A stretch of DNA of 64,000 nucleotides from JAPPFW01 sp965231815 (GCA_965231815.1 OZ246890.1:2790001-2854000), one strand, 5' to 3'. Shown: positions 49,731-58,710, numbered from the stretch's first letter. Numbers and translations are program-made. The notes: generated by a model not told the origin, from the sequence alone.

Positions 49731-50078
49731 TGAGTGGAGTAGACCAGTTTCACACCCTGACCAGGCAATACGACATCATGAGCGACATGGTAGACCTGAC
49801 AGCCATCCTCACGAACAGGCCGCACATGTTGGCCATCGGCGAACAGGGTTGCCCCTTCGATGAACGGAGCACCGCTTCGCCGCTTGGCCGCGACGTTCGA
49901 CGATCTCCGTCTCGGAGCCAGACTCGTTACCGACGAAGACAAGGAATGGCTCCGCATCGGCGCGCGGAATGCCGAGACTCAGGGTCGTCTAACGTTCTGG
50001 GAAGCTGAGCTTCAGCGGCTTTCTGGTGCCGGGTCGGAGCTCTTCTTCCTGCAGGGAGGCTATCATGATGAGATTTAA
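49731..50078 (+). pseudogene. Small unknown ORF, apparently frameshifted
   Basis: An ATG at 49731 after GTATGGAGG starts MSGVDQFHTLTRQYDIMSDM and runs to about GEQGCPFD near 49860. The next frame then carries MNGAPLRRLAATFDDLRLGA, DEDKEWLRIGARNAETQGRL and a stop at 50078, overlapping the SDR start. Joined, they would make a protein of about 115 helical residues. I recognise no family. It may be one gene broken near 49860, or only the second part (49860-50078) may be real. Confidence 0.35.
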
Positions 50079-50841
50079 GGATCGGGTTGCGATCGTAACC
50101 GGAGGGGCGTCGGGAATCGGTGCCGCCACCGCCAGGGAGTTCCTGCGGGAAGGTGCCCGCGTAGTCGTAATCGATTTGCGACCGGCGGATCACGCTTACC
50201 TAACCCGTGACCTGGACTGTTCCCGGTCGATGCTTCGATCCATCAAAGGCAACGTGGCGGAGATCGAGGACTGTCACCGTGCCGTCGCTGAAGCCGTCGA
50301 CGCCTTCGGTCGTCTGGACTGCCTGGTGAACAACGCGGCCAGCTTTGTTGCGCAAGGGATTGACGTGACGAAAGAAGGCTGGAATGCCAGTTGGTCCACC
50401 AACGTCCTCGGCGCCACCAACATGGTCAAAGCCGCTTGCGAACCTCTAAAGGAGAATGGCGCCGGGGTAATCGTGAACGTCGCCAGCGTGGTGGCGGTCG
50501 TCGCCAAACCGGGTGCCTGGACCTATCACGGCACCAAGGGAGCGTTGCTTTCTCTCACCAAGTGCATGGCGATCGACCTAGGTGTCCACGGTATTAGGGC
50601 GAACACCGTTAGCCCCGGCTGGACCTGGACGGAAGCGACCGCGGCCCTAATCGACCGCGATGCCTACGAGAAGTACATAGTCCCGCATATGATGCTCAAC
50701 CGCTGCGGCGAGACCATCGACGTGGCCCGCGCCATCCTATTCCTGTGCAGCGACGACGCCTCTTTCGTCACCGGAACGGACCTTAAGGTGGACGGCGGAT
50801 ACAGCGCCATGGGCCCGGAGGGCAAAGCCAACCCGGTGTGA
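50065..50841 (+). CDS. Short-chain dehydrogenase/reductase (SDR)
   Basis: The 258-residue classical SDR has the cofactor motif IVTGGASGIGAATAREFL, NNAAS after the fourth strand, S141 in VIVNVASVVAV and the catalytic Y154/K158 in TYHGTKGALLSL. IRANTVSPGWTWTEA and VTGTDLKVDGGYSAMG end the protein. It starts at ATG 50065 after CAGGGAGGC. It would oxidise or reduce an alcohol or ketone with NAD(P). It is not tagged for the BMC, but its closeness leaves open a role in making the aldehyde or recycling NADH. Confidence 0.93.
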   Translation: MMRFKDRVAIVTGGASGIGAATAREFLREGARVVVIDLRPADHAYLTRDLDCSRSMLRSIKGNVAEIEDCHRAVAEAVDAFGRLDCLVNNAASFVAQGIDVTKEGWNASWSTNVLGATNMVKAACEPLKENGAGVIVNVASVVAVVAKPGAWTYHGTKGALLSLTKCMAIDLGVHGIRANTVSPGWTWTEATAALIDRDAYEKYIVPHMMLNRCGETIDVARAILFLCSDDASFVTGTDLKVDGGYSAMGPEGKANPV

Positions 50842-50854
50842 CACCACTCCCGAT

Positions 50855-52033
50855 TCAACCGCCTTGCCGGGCGATCGCCCGGTAAAGAGCGGCGGAGAGG
50901 GCACGGGGCCGGCGGTCGGTTCCGACTTCCATGTGGGTCTGGTTCATCACGTATCCGAACCCCACTTGCGATACCGGGTCGGCGTAGCCCACCGCGCCGC
51001 CGATACCCTGCATCCCGAAAGCCTTGTCGTCGGGTCCCAACGACAAACCGCCCGGGGTGGAGCGGCCATAGCCGAGAGCTACCCGGGATTCCCCGCCGAA
51101 TACGGCGTCCGTGCCGCGTGCCTGCTCCGCGGCGTGGACGGTGATCGACTCCTCCGACACGATTCGCGTCCCGTCGAGTTTCCCTCCCCCGGCCAGCATG
51201 GCGTACATCCGGGCCACGCTGCGAGCATCACCGATGCCATTCACCGCCGGAACCTCAACCCCCCAGAAGTCGTGATCGTTGGCCAGATCGATCGGCGATC
51301 CCCGCCCCGGACCGATGAACAGGGCGGCGGCGGCGGGGTTCTCAGGTCCCCCAAGCACCCGGATAAGATCAAACGCCGGATCCGGATCGTGCAGGAGCGT
51401 CGCCACCCTCCGATGATGCTCGACGGGAAGCCCGATCCAGAAGTCAAGACCGAGCGGACCCGCCACCTCGTCCGCGAAGAACGTCCCGGGCGTTCGGCCG
51501 TCGATCCGCCGTACCAACTCGCTCACCAACCAGCCGAAGGTAATGGAGTGGTATCCGAGCCGCGTGCCCGGCTCCCAGGCAAGGGGTGCACCCGCCAACC
51601 GGGCGGCGATCTCATCGGTACGCCCCCAGCCGGAGGCATCGTCGAAGCTCACCAGGTCCCAGTACTCGGGGAAGGACGGCACCCCCACGGTATGGCTCAG
51701 AACGTGACGGACCAGCGCCCCGCCCTTGCCCCGAACCCCGAACTCGGGCCAGTAAGCGGCGACCGGTTCGTCAAGATCCATCTCACCCCGGTCAACCAGG
51801 ATCTGGGCAACCAGGGCTGCCGGCCCCTTGGTCACCGAGAATACGGGCACCAGCGTGTCCTCCCCCCACGGACGATCGGAAGTGGCCATCCCACCCCAGA
51901 CGTTGACCACGCACTCGCCGCCCAAGTAGGCGCAGAACTCCGCACCCACTTCACCCCTCGTGGCGAAGTTCTCCTCGAACGCGTCGACCACCGGCTCGAA
52001 GCCGACCACCGCATGCCCTCTGATGTCGGTCAC
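50855..52033 (-). CDS. Serine beta-lactamase-like hydrolase (class C/EstB-type esterase)
   Basis: The 392-residue protein has the SxxK motif in VFSVTKGPAALVAQIL, a Tyr in LGYHSITFGWLVSELVRRID where class C enzymes have YxN, and FGMQGIGGAVGYADP as the third active-site motif (G-x-G rather than KTG). This pattern fits esterases of family VIII more than true beta-lactamases. I start at GTG 52033 after GGGGGAAGGAGCGC; the frame extends to 52081. No signal peptide is seen. It is the last gene of the minus-strand series with the binding protein and permeases, so it may hydrolyse what they import. Confidence 0.87.
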   Translation of the reverse strand: MTDIRGHAVVGFEPVVDAFEENFATRGEVGAEFCAYLGGECVVNVWGGMATSDRPWGEDTLVPVFSVTKGPAALVAQILVDRGEMDLDEPVAAYWPEFGVRGKGGALVRHVLSHTVGVPSFPEYWDLVSFDDASGWGRTDEIAARLAGAPLAWEPGTRLGYHSITFGWLVSELVRRIDGRTPGTFFADEVAGPLGLDFWIGLPVEHHRRVATLLHDPDPAFDLIRVLGGPENPAAAALFIGPGRGSPIDLANDHDFWGVEVPAVNGIGDARSVARMYAMLAGGGKLDGTRIVSEESITVHAAEQARGTDAVFGGESRVALGYGRSTPGGLSLGPDDKAFGMQGIGGAVGYADPVSQVGFGYVMNQTHMEVGTDRRPRALSAALYRAIARQGG

Positions 52034-52148
52034 CGCGCTCCTTCCCCCGCCGGCAGGAGCAGTCCCGGCCCGGGGGAACATCCGGACTGCTCGCTACGCG
52101 ATGCAGGCCCCGGGTTCGGCCCGGGGCCTGCTCTCGTACGCCGAGACC

Positions 52149-53507
52149 TTATAGCGGCTTCATGATCCATGAGACTAGGTCCGGCCGAGCCTGGAGCTTC
52201 TGGAACCATTCCTTCTCAACCTCGAACACCCGCCAATCGGAATCGGCCGGGACGGTTTCCGCTTCGACCGCGTTCCTGTGCGAGTGGGCGATCGACAGGT
52301 CCATGTTGGTGGGAGAACCATCGGCGAAGTAATGATCCCAGGCGTCCTGGAACCGTACGTAGTCCTCGATGTTGAACAACTCCGCGATCAGATCCTCGTC
52401 GCTCACCAGTACGCCGCCCGCTCGGCGCACCGCTTCGTGCATTGGCGGGAGCACTTCGTCGGTACGGTTGTGCAGGTAGCGGGTGGTCCGGTACCAGATG
52501 GCCAGCAGACGCAACGCTGTCTCCTCGTTCGCGGCCAACCAGTCCTCGGTGGAAGCGAAAGTGCTGTACCAGAGTCCGGTCGCTCCGAATGCCTGGAACG
52601 GGGCGGCCGACACGAACTTGTCTCTCAGGTCAGGAGCGGTCAGCATCCGGTGCATCTGGATGCTGTCGCCCATGTGGTAGTCACCCTCCCCGGCGATGAA
52701 CGAGGTGGAGGCAACGTTGATGTCCGCGAAGCCGATGATCTCAACGTCGTCGAGGGTGAGCCCGCCCTGTTCCAGCAGAGCCTTGAGGGTCGGAACACTG
52801 CCTGGGTCCCAGATTGTGAAGCTCCGTCCGGCGAGGGACGCGGAAAACTCCCGGTTGGCCTCGTCCAGATCACCGCCTGCGTCAACGAAGAAGTCGAGCC
52901 ACGGCTTGTGTACCGGCCCGCCGACTTCGGGATCCGCGCGGCCTATCACCTGGAAACCCCTCCATTGGTATGACGTAATCCAGTTCCGGAACTCTGGAAT
53001 GCTCTCGTACACACCGAACGCGCAAGCCGGGCAGGAGGCGATCACGTCAAACTCGCCTCGCTTCAGAGCAGCCGTGGGGAAGAAACCCTGGCTCGAGATG
53101 TCAAGTTCGATGTTCAACTCATCGGCTATGCCAAGCTGCTTGGAGGCGGCCCACAGGTTGAATGGATAGAACGGCCCGCCGTTGATCCGCACCGTGACGA
53201 GTGGCGCGTCCGGGATCATCGGCGCCATCTCATCCTCTTCCTCCGGCTCCACGAGCACCTCGCGTACGATCTCTCGGATCACCGTTGTCGGAGGCGCGGT
53301 CGTGGTGGGTCCGGCTGTGGTGGTAGGGGCCGCGGTCGTCGTCGGCGCCAGGGTCGTGGTCGGCGCGGCTGTGGTGGTAGGGGCCGCGGTCGTCGTCGGC
53401 GCCAGGGTCGTGGTCGGCGCTGGCTCGTCTGCCCCACAAGCGGTCGCTACTAGGGCCACCACCGCCATTATAGAAAATAATCTCCACCGCTTGAGCGAGC
53501 TTCTCAC
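52149..53507 (-). CDS. ABC substrate-binding lipoprotein, NitT/TauT type, with Thr/Pro linker
   Basis: The 452-residue product starts MRSSLKRWRLFSIMAVVALV then ATAC, a lipoprotein signal. A linker of about eight TTTLAP/TTTAAP repeats follows (residues 30-70). The domain has VRINGGPFYPFNLWAASKQL, FFPTAALKRGEFDVIASCPA, AGRSFTIWDPGSVPTLKALL and WYRTTRYLHNRTDEVLPPMH. It resembles the protein at 20767-22113, including the CQIC/CPAC-like cysteine pair in the first lobe. It follows the two permease genes on the same strand, so these form one importer; no ATPase gene is next to them. Confidence 0.87.
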   Translation of the reverse strand: MRSSLKRWRLFSIMAVVALVATACGADEPAPTTTLAPTTTAAPTTTAAPTTTLAPTTTAAPTTTAGPTTTAPPTTVIREIVREVLVEPEEEDEMAPMIPDAPLVTVRINGGPFYPFNLWAASKQLGIADELNIELDISSQGFFPTAALKRGEFDVIASCPACAFGVYESIPEFRNWITSYQWRGFQVIGRADPEVGGPVHKPWLDFFVDAGGDLDEANREFSASLAGRSFTIWDPGSVPTLKALLEQGGLTLDDVEIIGFADINVASTSFIAGEGDYHMGDSIQMHRMLTAPDLRDKFVSAAPFQAFGATGLWYSTFASTEDWLAANEETALRLLAIWYRTTRYLHNRTDEVLPPMHEAVRRAGGVLVSDEDLIAELFNIEDYVRFQDAWDHYFADGSPTNMDLSIAHSHRNAVEAETVPADSDWRVFEVEKEWFQKLQARPDLVSWIMKPL

Positions 53508-53589
53508 CTTGTCCTCCTATCTCGTAGGCTCCGTCCATCCTGTGCCAAAAGTTGCTCGGATCGGGCGAATCAAGGCTTTCGCGCACGGG

Positions 53590-54453
53590 TTAGTTGCCAA
53601 GCATGCTACCGACCAGTCCCCGATCCGTGCGTGGACTCCAGCGGGTTACTTTTGCCGATAAGTAACGAACCATCTGATCGAAGATGATCGCCATAACGCA
53701 AAAGAGTGCCACGATCATCAGCATTCCGGACGGATCAAGGTACTGGTTACGGACCAGCAAGATATATCCGAGCCCTTCCCGTGAGCCCAGAAATTCGGCC
53801 GCAACATCGAGCCCCCACGCCGAAGCCACCGCTAGACGGAGAAACCCCACCAGGTGCGGAATGATCGCCGGGATGACAACCGTCCGGTAAATGAGGAATC
53901 GGCTCGCTCCCGTCGTGAGGGCGGCCTGCACGTAGATGTGGGGAACGTTGCGGATAGCTTCCAACGTGACAAGAGTGAACATGAGGAACATACCAAGCGC
54001 CACCAGACCCACCTGGGGTAGGAAGCCGATGCCGAACCACAGAATGAACAACGGAATCAGCGCGAACAAGGGAACGGGCCGGACCAGGTTATCCAACGTG
54101 GCCTCGAAGAATCTTCTGACGAAAGGGCTGTATCCGAAGATAATGCCGGTGGTCAGACCTAGCACGCTTCCCAGGACCAACCCCAACAAGACCATCTGTA
54201 AAGACACCCACGCGGCCGACGGGATGAGGTCGATTATCTCTATCAGAGACCCGAGAACCCTGTCCGGTCCGGGGAGTTTGGCCGGATCAATGATGCCCCT
54301 CGTTAGCACGTACCAGAACACCAGCCCTATCAACGGAACCACCGACGCTTCAGCGAGCCGCCTTCCCGTCCCGACCGTACCCGGCTGCATGTGAAACTGC
54401 CTTCCCCCACTTCCCCTCACGGATCGGGAGGCGCGCCGCCCCATGGCCGTCAA
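53590..54453 (-). CDS. ABC transporter permease, NitT/TauT type, second subunit
   Basis: The 287-residue membrane protein has the helices VVPLIGLVFWYVLTRG, LQMVLLGLVLGSVLGLTTG, FALIPLFILWFGIGF and GLVALGMFLMFTLV. The coupling loop is YVQAALTTGASRFLIYRTVV. Its start overlaps the stop of the upstream permease by 4 bp. The C-terminus VGSMLGN is shared with its partner (VGHMLGN) and close to MLGSR of the permease at 28059. With that partner it forms a heterodimeric pore for the binding protein at 52149-53507. Confidence 0.92.
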   Translation of the reverse strand: MTAMGRRASRSVRGSGGRQFHMQPGTVGTGRRLAEASVVPLIGLVFWYVLTRGIIDPAKLPGPDRVLGSLIEIIDLIPSAAWVSLQMVLLGLVLGSVLGLTTGIIFGYSPFVRRFFEATLDNLVRPVPLFALIPLFILWFGIGFLPQVGLVALGMFLMFTLVTLEAIRNVPHIYVQAALTTGASRFLIYRTVVIPAIIPHLVGFLRLAVASAWGLDVAAEFLGSREGLGYILLVRNQYLDPSGMLMIVALFCVMAIIFDQMVRYLSAKVTRWSPRTDRGLVGSMLGN

Positions 54454-55358
54454 TTCCCCAACATGTGGCCGACCATGCCTTTTCTAGCCCTAGGGCTCCA
54501 TCGTGTCAGTCGCGAGGCGGCAAACCGCACCGACTGATCGAAGATCACGGCCAGCGAGCAGAAAATGAAAACGATCAGAACGATCGAAGCGGTGTCCAGA
54601 TAATACGAACCCCTGCTGATCATGATGTATCCGAGACCTTGCTGGCTTCCAGAGAGCTCAGCGGCCACGTCGAGTCCCCAGGCGTAGGCAGCCCCGAGCC
54701 GGACCGACGAAATGAGATGCGGTGTTATGGCCGGCATCACGACTGTCCGGTAGATCCGAAACCGCCCGGCCCCTGCGGTCAGGGCGGCCTTTACGTAGAT
54801 TTGCGGGACATTCCGAACCGCTTCGAGGGTCGTCAGGCTCAACAACAGGAAGATACCTATCGCCACCAGGGCGACCAAGCGCACCATCTCAACCCTGAAC
54901 CACAGGATCATCAGAAAGATGAATGCGATGAACGGTACCGGGCGGACCAGGTTGTCGAGAGTGGCCTCGAAGTAGCGACGGACCGCCGGGCTGTAGCCGA
55001 GTAGGAGGCCTGCCGAGATCCCGGATAGGCCGCCGATCGTCAGGCCGATCAGTACGATCCGCAGAGAAGTCCAGAGAGCACCGGGCAGATCGTCCCGGAG
55101 CTCTACTCCACTATTGAACACGGCTTCAGGCGAAGGCAGATACACCTGATCGATCCGAGAGAACCCCGGCTCCCCTGTTGTGAAGAACACTCGAAGAGCG
55201 GAGGGCAGGCTCTCGGGCTCGATCGGCATCTCTCTAGTGAGGAGGAACCACACGACCGCCAGGATTATCGGCACCACCGCGGCATGAGCGATCAGGAGGG
55301 ACTGACGCGAGAAGCGCGCCTGGCCGAGCAGCGCTAGCCGACCGACACCTATTCCCAT
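54450..55358 (-). CDS. ABC transporter permease, NitT/TauT type, first subunit
   Basis: The 302-residue membrane protein shows HAAVVPIILAVVWFLLTREM, SLRIVLIGLTIGGLSGISAG, PFIAFIFLMILWFRVEM and the coupling loop YVKAALTAGAGRFRIYRTVV. An extra segment after the first helix (TTGEPGFSRIDQVYLPSPEA) parallels the insertion in the permease at 28059, so the two importers have the same unequal pair. It is the first gene of the minus-strand operon. The upstream 330 bp hold its promoter and a dispersed repeat. Confidence 0.92.
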   Translation of the reverse strand: MGIGVGRLALLGQARFSRQSLLIAHAAVVPIILAVVWFLLTREMPIEPESLPSALRVFFTTGEPGFSRIDQVYLPSPEAVFNSGVELRDDLPGALWTSLRIVLIGLTIGGLSGISAGLLLGYSPAVRRYFEATLDNLVRPVPFIAFIFLMILWFRVEMVRLVALVAIGIFLLLSLTTLEAVRNVPQIYVKAALTAGAGRFRIYRTVVMPAITPHLISSVRLGAAYAWGLDVAAELSGSQQGLGYIMISRGSYYLDTASIVLIVFIFCSLAVIFDQSVRFAASRLTRWSPRARKGMVGHMLGN

Positions 55359-55692
55359 CCGGTTCCTCTCCGACGCGGGGCAGATAGTACCGACTCAACC
55401 CCCGTTCTTCATGTTTCCCACACCCCTATGAAGGGCCACTTCACGCTTGGTTTAGTGACTTTCATCGCATGCACTCGACGGGCAAGGGTCACAGTCGACT
55501 CGACAGGGGTGTCGAATCTGCCGTTATGCCAGGTTAGGGGGTTCGACAACCGGGCATCATCGGCTCGGACAACCCTGTGCAGAAAAAATGGGGGATAACC
55601 TCCGTTCCGTCACCTGTCGGCCTCCTCAACCTGGTACGGAGAGGTAGGATCAGATACCAACCCATTCGATCCCCGAACGAGGAGGAAGGCCG
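55359..55692. repeat. Intergenic region with inverted copy of the 37.9 kb dispersed repeat
   Basis: About 55400-55520 is the reverse complement, diverged, of 38080-37980: CCCCTATGAAGGGCCACTTC, CATGCACTCGACGGGCAAG and GTCGACTCGACAGGG are the shared blocks. CCCCCGTTCTTCATGTTT at 55398 marks one side. No gene was found. A strong ribosome site GAGGAGGAAGG lies before the lipoprotein gene at 55693. Confidence 0.55.
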
Positions 55693-56127
55693 ATGAGGCG
55701 TCGAATTGTTCTGGGGATCGTTCTCCTGCTGCTCGCTGCATGCGGGACCGGCTCGGGCCCGGCCGCCACCACTACCACCTCGACCTCCACCACACTGCCA
55801 CCTACCACCACACTGCCTCCGACGACCGTGGTGGCGCCCACGGAAGGGCTTCCGGATGACTACCCGCCTGAACTGGTTCCGCCCGGTACGACCTCGGTCT
55901 ACTGGGAACCGACCGGCGCCGGTACCGACGTTTTCTTCGAGTCCTCCGCTGGTTTCGACGAGGTTCTCGACTTCTTCACCAACGTACTCGAACCGCCACT
56001 CGATGTCAGGACCGAGGACGGTGTCGAGCGGGCAATCTGGGTCTACAAACCCGGCGTGGAACACATCGCGGTCATCCTCGAATACGACTCGGAAGGCCTC
56101 CACATAAGAGTGTCAGGGCTGTTCTGA
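55693..56127 (+). CDS. Putative lipoprotein of unknown function
   Basis: The 144-residue product begins MRRRIVLGIVLLLLAAC, a lipoprotein signal with lipobox LAAC. A linker of Thr/Ser/Pro follows (TTTTSTSTTLPPTTTLPPTT). The mature domain of about 85 residues has GTTSVYWEPTGAGTDVFFES, SAGFDEVLDFFTNVLEPPLD and VEHIAVILEYDSEGLHIRVS. Its alternating strand-helix pattern (a helix in GFDEVLDFF before strands) fits a small alpha/beta domain anchored outside the cell. I recognise no family. It stands alone, not in an operon. Confidence 0.75.
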   Translation: MRRRIVLGIVLLLLAACGTGSGPAATTTTSTSTTLPPTTTLPPTTVVAPTEGLPDDYPPELVPPGTTSVYWEPTGAGTDVFFESSAGFDEVLDFFTNVLEPPLDVRTEDGVERAIWVYKPGVEHIAVILEYDSEGLHIRVSGLF

Positions 56128-56508
56128 CCGTCACGGTCTGCGTCTCGATCGGACTGAATTGCCAAACAAGGGTGTTGCCTTGACCGGATGAACCGGGCGC
56201 ACGCTGTTGCCGATGCGTGGGCCGACGTAGAGATATAGCAGCGTTCACCGTTGCACACATCAAGAAGTAGCCCGACCCGGAGTTCGACCGTGGCCAGTCT
56301 CGAACCTGGTCACAGCCCGCTGCCGCGTGCGATCAGTTCGATTCGCTTCCGGGCCGTCCAAGGCCGCACGCACAGCTGGGCGCCGACCGTGAAGAACGCC
56401 CTACATCGCTCGTCGGACCCCGCCGTTCGGCCCCGCCAGCCACGAAACCAGTTGCGCCTCCCGTCCACCGAGGCAATAATCGGCTCAGCTACCTTGGGAG
56501 GAGGAGCG
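56128..56508. other. Intergenic stretch upstream of the Pot-type ABC operon
   Basis: No gene was recognised in the 381 bp. Frames on the minus strand (such as the one ending WTARKRIELIARGSGL) have no family match that I can name. The promoter of the operon should lie here; GGGAGGAGGAGCG before ATG 56509 is a very strong ribosome site. Confidence 0.5.
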
Positions 56509-57723
56509 ATGCCTGATGGCCGTGACCCGCTTAGCAGGAGGAACTTCGTAAAGCTAGTTGGTAAGGGGGCGGTGGTGGCAGGCGCTATGCCGGCCGCGCT
56601 GGCCGCCTGCGGCGAGGACGCTCCACCCGAAACGGTGATCGTCACCGAGACCGTCATCGAGGAAAAGATTGTCACCGAGACCGTCATCGAGGAAGCGCCG
56701 ACTACCACGCTCAGCCCGCGTGATGCGGGCTTGGCGTCCGAGAACGGCGCCGACCTTCTCGTATACGCCCCTCCCGGACGAGAGATCCCCACCCAGTGGC
56801 CGGGTTACCTGGGTAGGTTCCCGGAGCCGCAGTTCGCTGCCACCGCGGGAAGCTTCGCTTCGCTCGGCGAGCTGCAGTTGGGCGCTATCGAGCCGGATAT
56901 CTGGAACCCGTGTTTCGCGGTGTTCGACACCGCGGTAAGCGAGGGGCTCGTCCAGCCGTGGGATACGGACCTGATCCCCAACTTCAAGGATCTGAACCCC
57001 AACCTGACCGCCGCCACCCAGCGTGACGGTCAGCAGTATGCCATTCCGCTGCTCTACGGTCTGGCGATCCCGATTTACCGGGCCGACCTCTACACACCCA
57101 AGGAGAACTCGTACTCCATCCTCTTCGATGAGGACTTGGCGGGGAAGGTCACGTGGACGGACTCGGCGGAGTGGTTCGTGGTGGCCGGGAAGCTTCCCGA
57201 GAACAACGTTGCCAACCCGCTTGATCCGACCGAGGAGGAACTGGACCGGCTGGTCGAGTTCCTGAAGGCGAAGATCCGGGTGGTGCCGGCGGCTCTGTAC
57301 AGCGATCTTGCGACCAACCAAACAGATATGGCCACGGGCAACATCGTGGCGTCCTACGTAGCGCCCACCCAATGGATCGAGTTGACCAAGCAGGGCGTCG
57401 ACATCGCTTTCGTCACCCCTGATGAGGGCTTCATCGGGTTCTCGTGCGGGTACTTCCTTCTCGCCGGGGCCGACCAGTACTACCACGCCCACGAGTGGGT
57501 CAACGCGGCGGTCAGCGTCGAGGCGTCCCTGACCATCTCGAATAAGTTCAACTTCGGGAACTCCAACCTGAAGGCGACCGCCGTTGACAACCCTTTGCTG
57601 GTTGACGTGATGGGTCTGGGTAACCCCTCCGCGCTGGACGGAGTTTCGCTACTAGACAAGATGCAGAACATCGACAGGCTGAACGACGCCTGGATTGAGG
57701 TCAAGGCCTCGGCGGGAGTCTGA
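56509..57723 (+). CDS. ABC substrate-binding protein, spermidine/putrescine (PotD) type, Tat lipoprotein
   Basis: The 404-residue protein has a twin-arginine signal (LSRRNFVKLVGKGAVVAG then AALAAC), so it is probably exported folded and lipid-anchored. A Thr/Glu/Val linker repeats TVIEE three times. The domain shows LLVYAPPGREIPTQWPGYLG, LGELQLGAIEPDIWNPC, LNPNLTAATQRDGQQYAIPL and a late GYFLLAGADQYYHAHEWVNA, as in PotD/AfuA-like proteins for polyamines, iron or opines. It is the first gene of an operon with two permeases, a hydrolase and an ATPase. The ligand cannot be read from sequence. Confidence 0.87.
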   Translation: MPDGRDPLSRRNFVKLVGKGAVVAGAMPAALAACGEDAPPETVIVTETVIEEKIVTETVIEEAPTTTLSPRDAGLASENGADLLVYAPPGREIPTQWPGYLGRFPEPQFAATAGSFASLGELQLGAIEPDIWNPCFAVFDTAVSEGLVQPWDTDLIPNFKDLNPNLTAATQRDGQQYAIPLLYGLAIPIYRADLYTPKENSYSILFDEDLAGKVTWTDSAEWFVVAGKLPENNVANPLDPTEEELDRLVEFLKAKIRVVPAALYSDLATNQTDMATGNIVASYVAPTQWIELTKQGVDIAFVTPDEGFIGFSCGYFLLAGADQYYHAHEWVNAAVSVEASLTISNKFNFGNSNLKATAVDNPLLVDVMGLGNPSALDGVSLLDKMQNIDRLNDAWIEVKASAGV

Positions 57724-57780
57724 TCCGCATTCAATTCCGGTGGTCTGTCCGTCCGGTAGGCTGACGAGCCGGGCTGACCC

Positions 57781-58710
57781 TTGCCGTTAAGCACCGTGAC
57801 ACCCGAGAACGACACCTCCGAGAAGTCAGGTCGCGTGGCCGGCCTGGAGCGCCGACGCCATCGGGTAACGCGCTCCCTGCTGGCCTTGCCGCTGGGGTGG
57901 CTGCTACTTTTTTTTGTTATCCCGGTATCGCTGGTGGTGGCTTACAGCGTCGGGATTCTGGCGACCTTCACCAAGGAGGAGGGGGTCAGCTTGGAGAGCT
58001 GGCGGCTCTTCCTGTCCGGGGAAAACGTCTACATGCTGCTGTTCCTCAAGTCATTCCGGATGGCGTTGATCGTGGCCGTGGTGGTGGTGATCGCCGCCTA
58101 CCCCATCTCCTACTTCCTGGCGATGATCGCCGACAAATACAAGTACTCGTTGCTGCTATTGATGATCGCTCCGTTCATGACCAACTTCTTCATGCGGGTG
58201 ATGGCCTGGAAGGTGTTGCTCGGCAAGCAGGGGGTGATCAACTCCTTCCTGGTTTGGTCGGGTCTCCGCGAAGTGGGGAATCCCATCGAGAGCCTTGCCT
58301 TCGGCGAAGTCCCGGTGATGATAGTGTTGGGATACGTCTGGATTCCCTTTGTGATGCTCCCTATGTTCGCAGCCATGATCAGTATGGACCGCCGGCTGCT
58401 GGAGGCGGCCGCCGACCTAGGGGCGAGCCGATGGCGGGCTTTCTGGAAGGTGACCTTCCCGCTCAGCCTCCCCGGAGTGGTGGCGTCCTTCTTCTTCGTC
58501 TTCATCCCGACCATCGGGGAGTTCGTGGTGCCCAAGCTCGTTGGTGGGACTAGGGGTTACATGTTCGGGAGCGCCATCGACGACCTGTTCGGAATGGGCC
58601 TCGACTGGCGCACCGGCTCCGTACTTTCCCTTTGGCTGGTTATGGCCGTGTTCGTACTGGCTCTGGTATTCATGCGGTTGGTACGCTTCGGCAGGTTGGC
58701 AGAGTCATGA
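57781..58710 (+). CDS. ABC transporter permease, PotB type
   Basis: The 309-residue membrane protein shows LLALPLGWLLLFFVIPVSLV, a long periplasmic loop, FRMALIVAVVVVIAAYPISY and LIAPFMTNFFMRVMAWKVLL. The coupling motif is EAAADLGASRWRAFWKVTFP. It is the first pore subunit of a spermidine/putrescine-type importer. The start is uncertain: TTG at 57781 gives the length used here, and GTGs at 57796 and 57835 are alternatives with little ribosome-site support for any. The stop overlaps the next permease by ATGA. Confidence 0.9.
   Translation: MPLSTVTPENDTSEKSGRVAGLERRRHRVTRSLLALPLGWLLLFFVIPVSLVVAYSVGILATFTKEEGVSLESWRLFLSGENVYMLLFLKSFRMALIVAVVVVIAAYPISYFLAMIADKYKYSLLLLMIAPFMTNFFMRVMAWKVLLGKQGVINSFLVWSGLREVGNPIESLAFGEVPVMIVLGYVWIPFVMLPMFAAMISMDRRLLEAAADLGASRWRAFWKVTFPLSLPGVVASFFFVFIPTIGEFVVPKLVGGTRGYMFGSAIDDLFGMGLDWRTGSVLSLWLVMAVFVLALVFMRLVRFGRLAES

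Noticed and set aside
53290..53425. Possible minisatellite or array in repeated GGTCGTCGGCGCC-type DNA
   Set aside because: The repeats encode the TTTLAP/TTTAAP linker of the binding lipoprotein in frame; it is an ordinary low-complexity linker.
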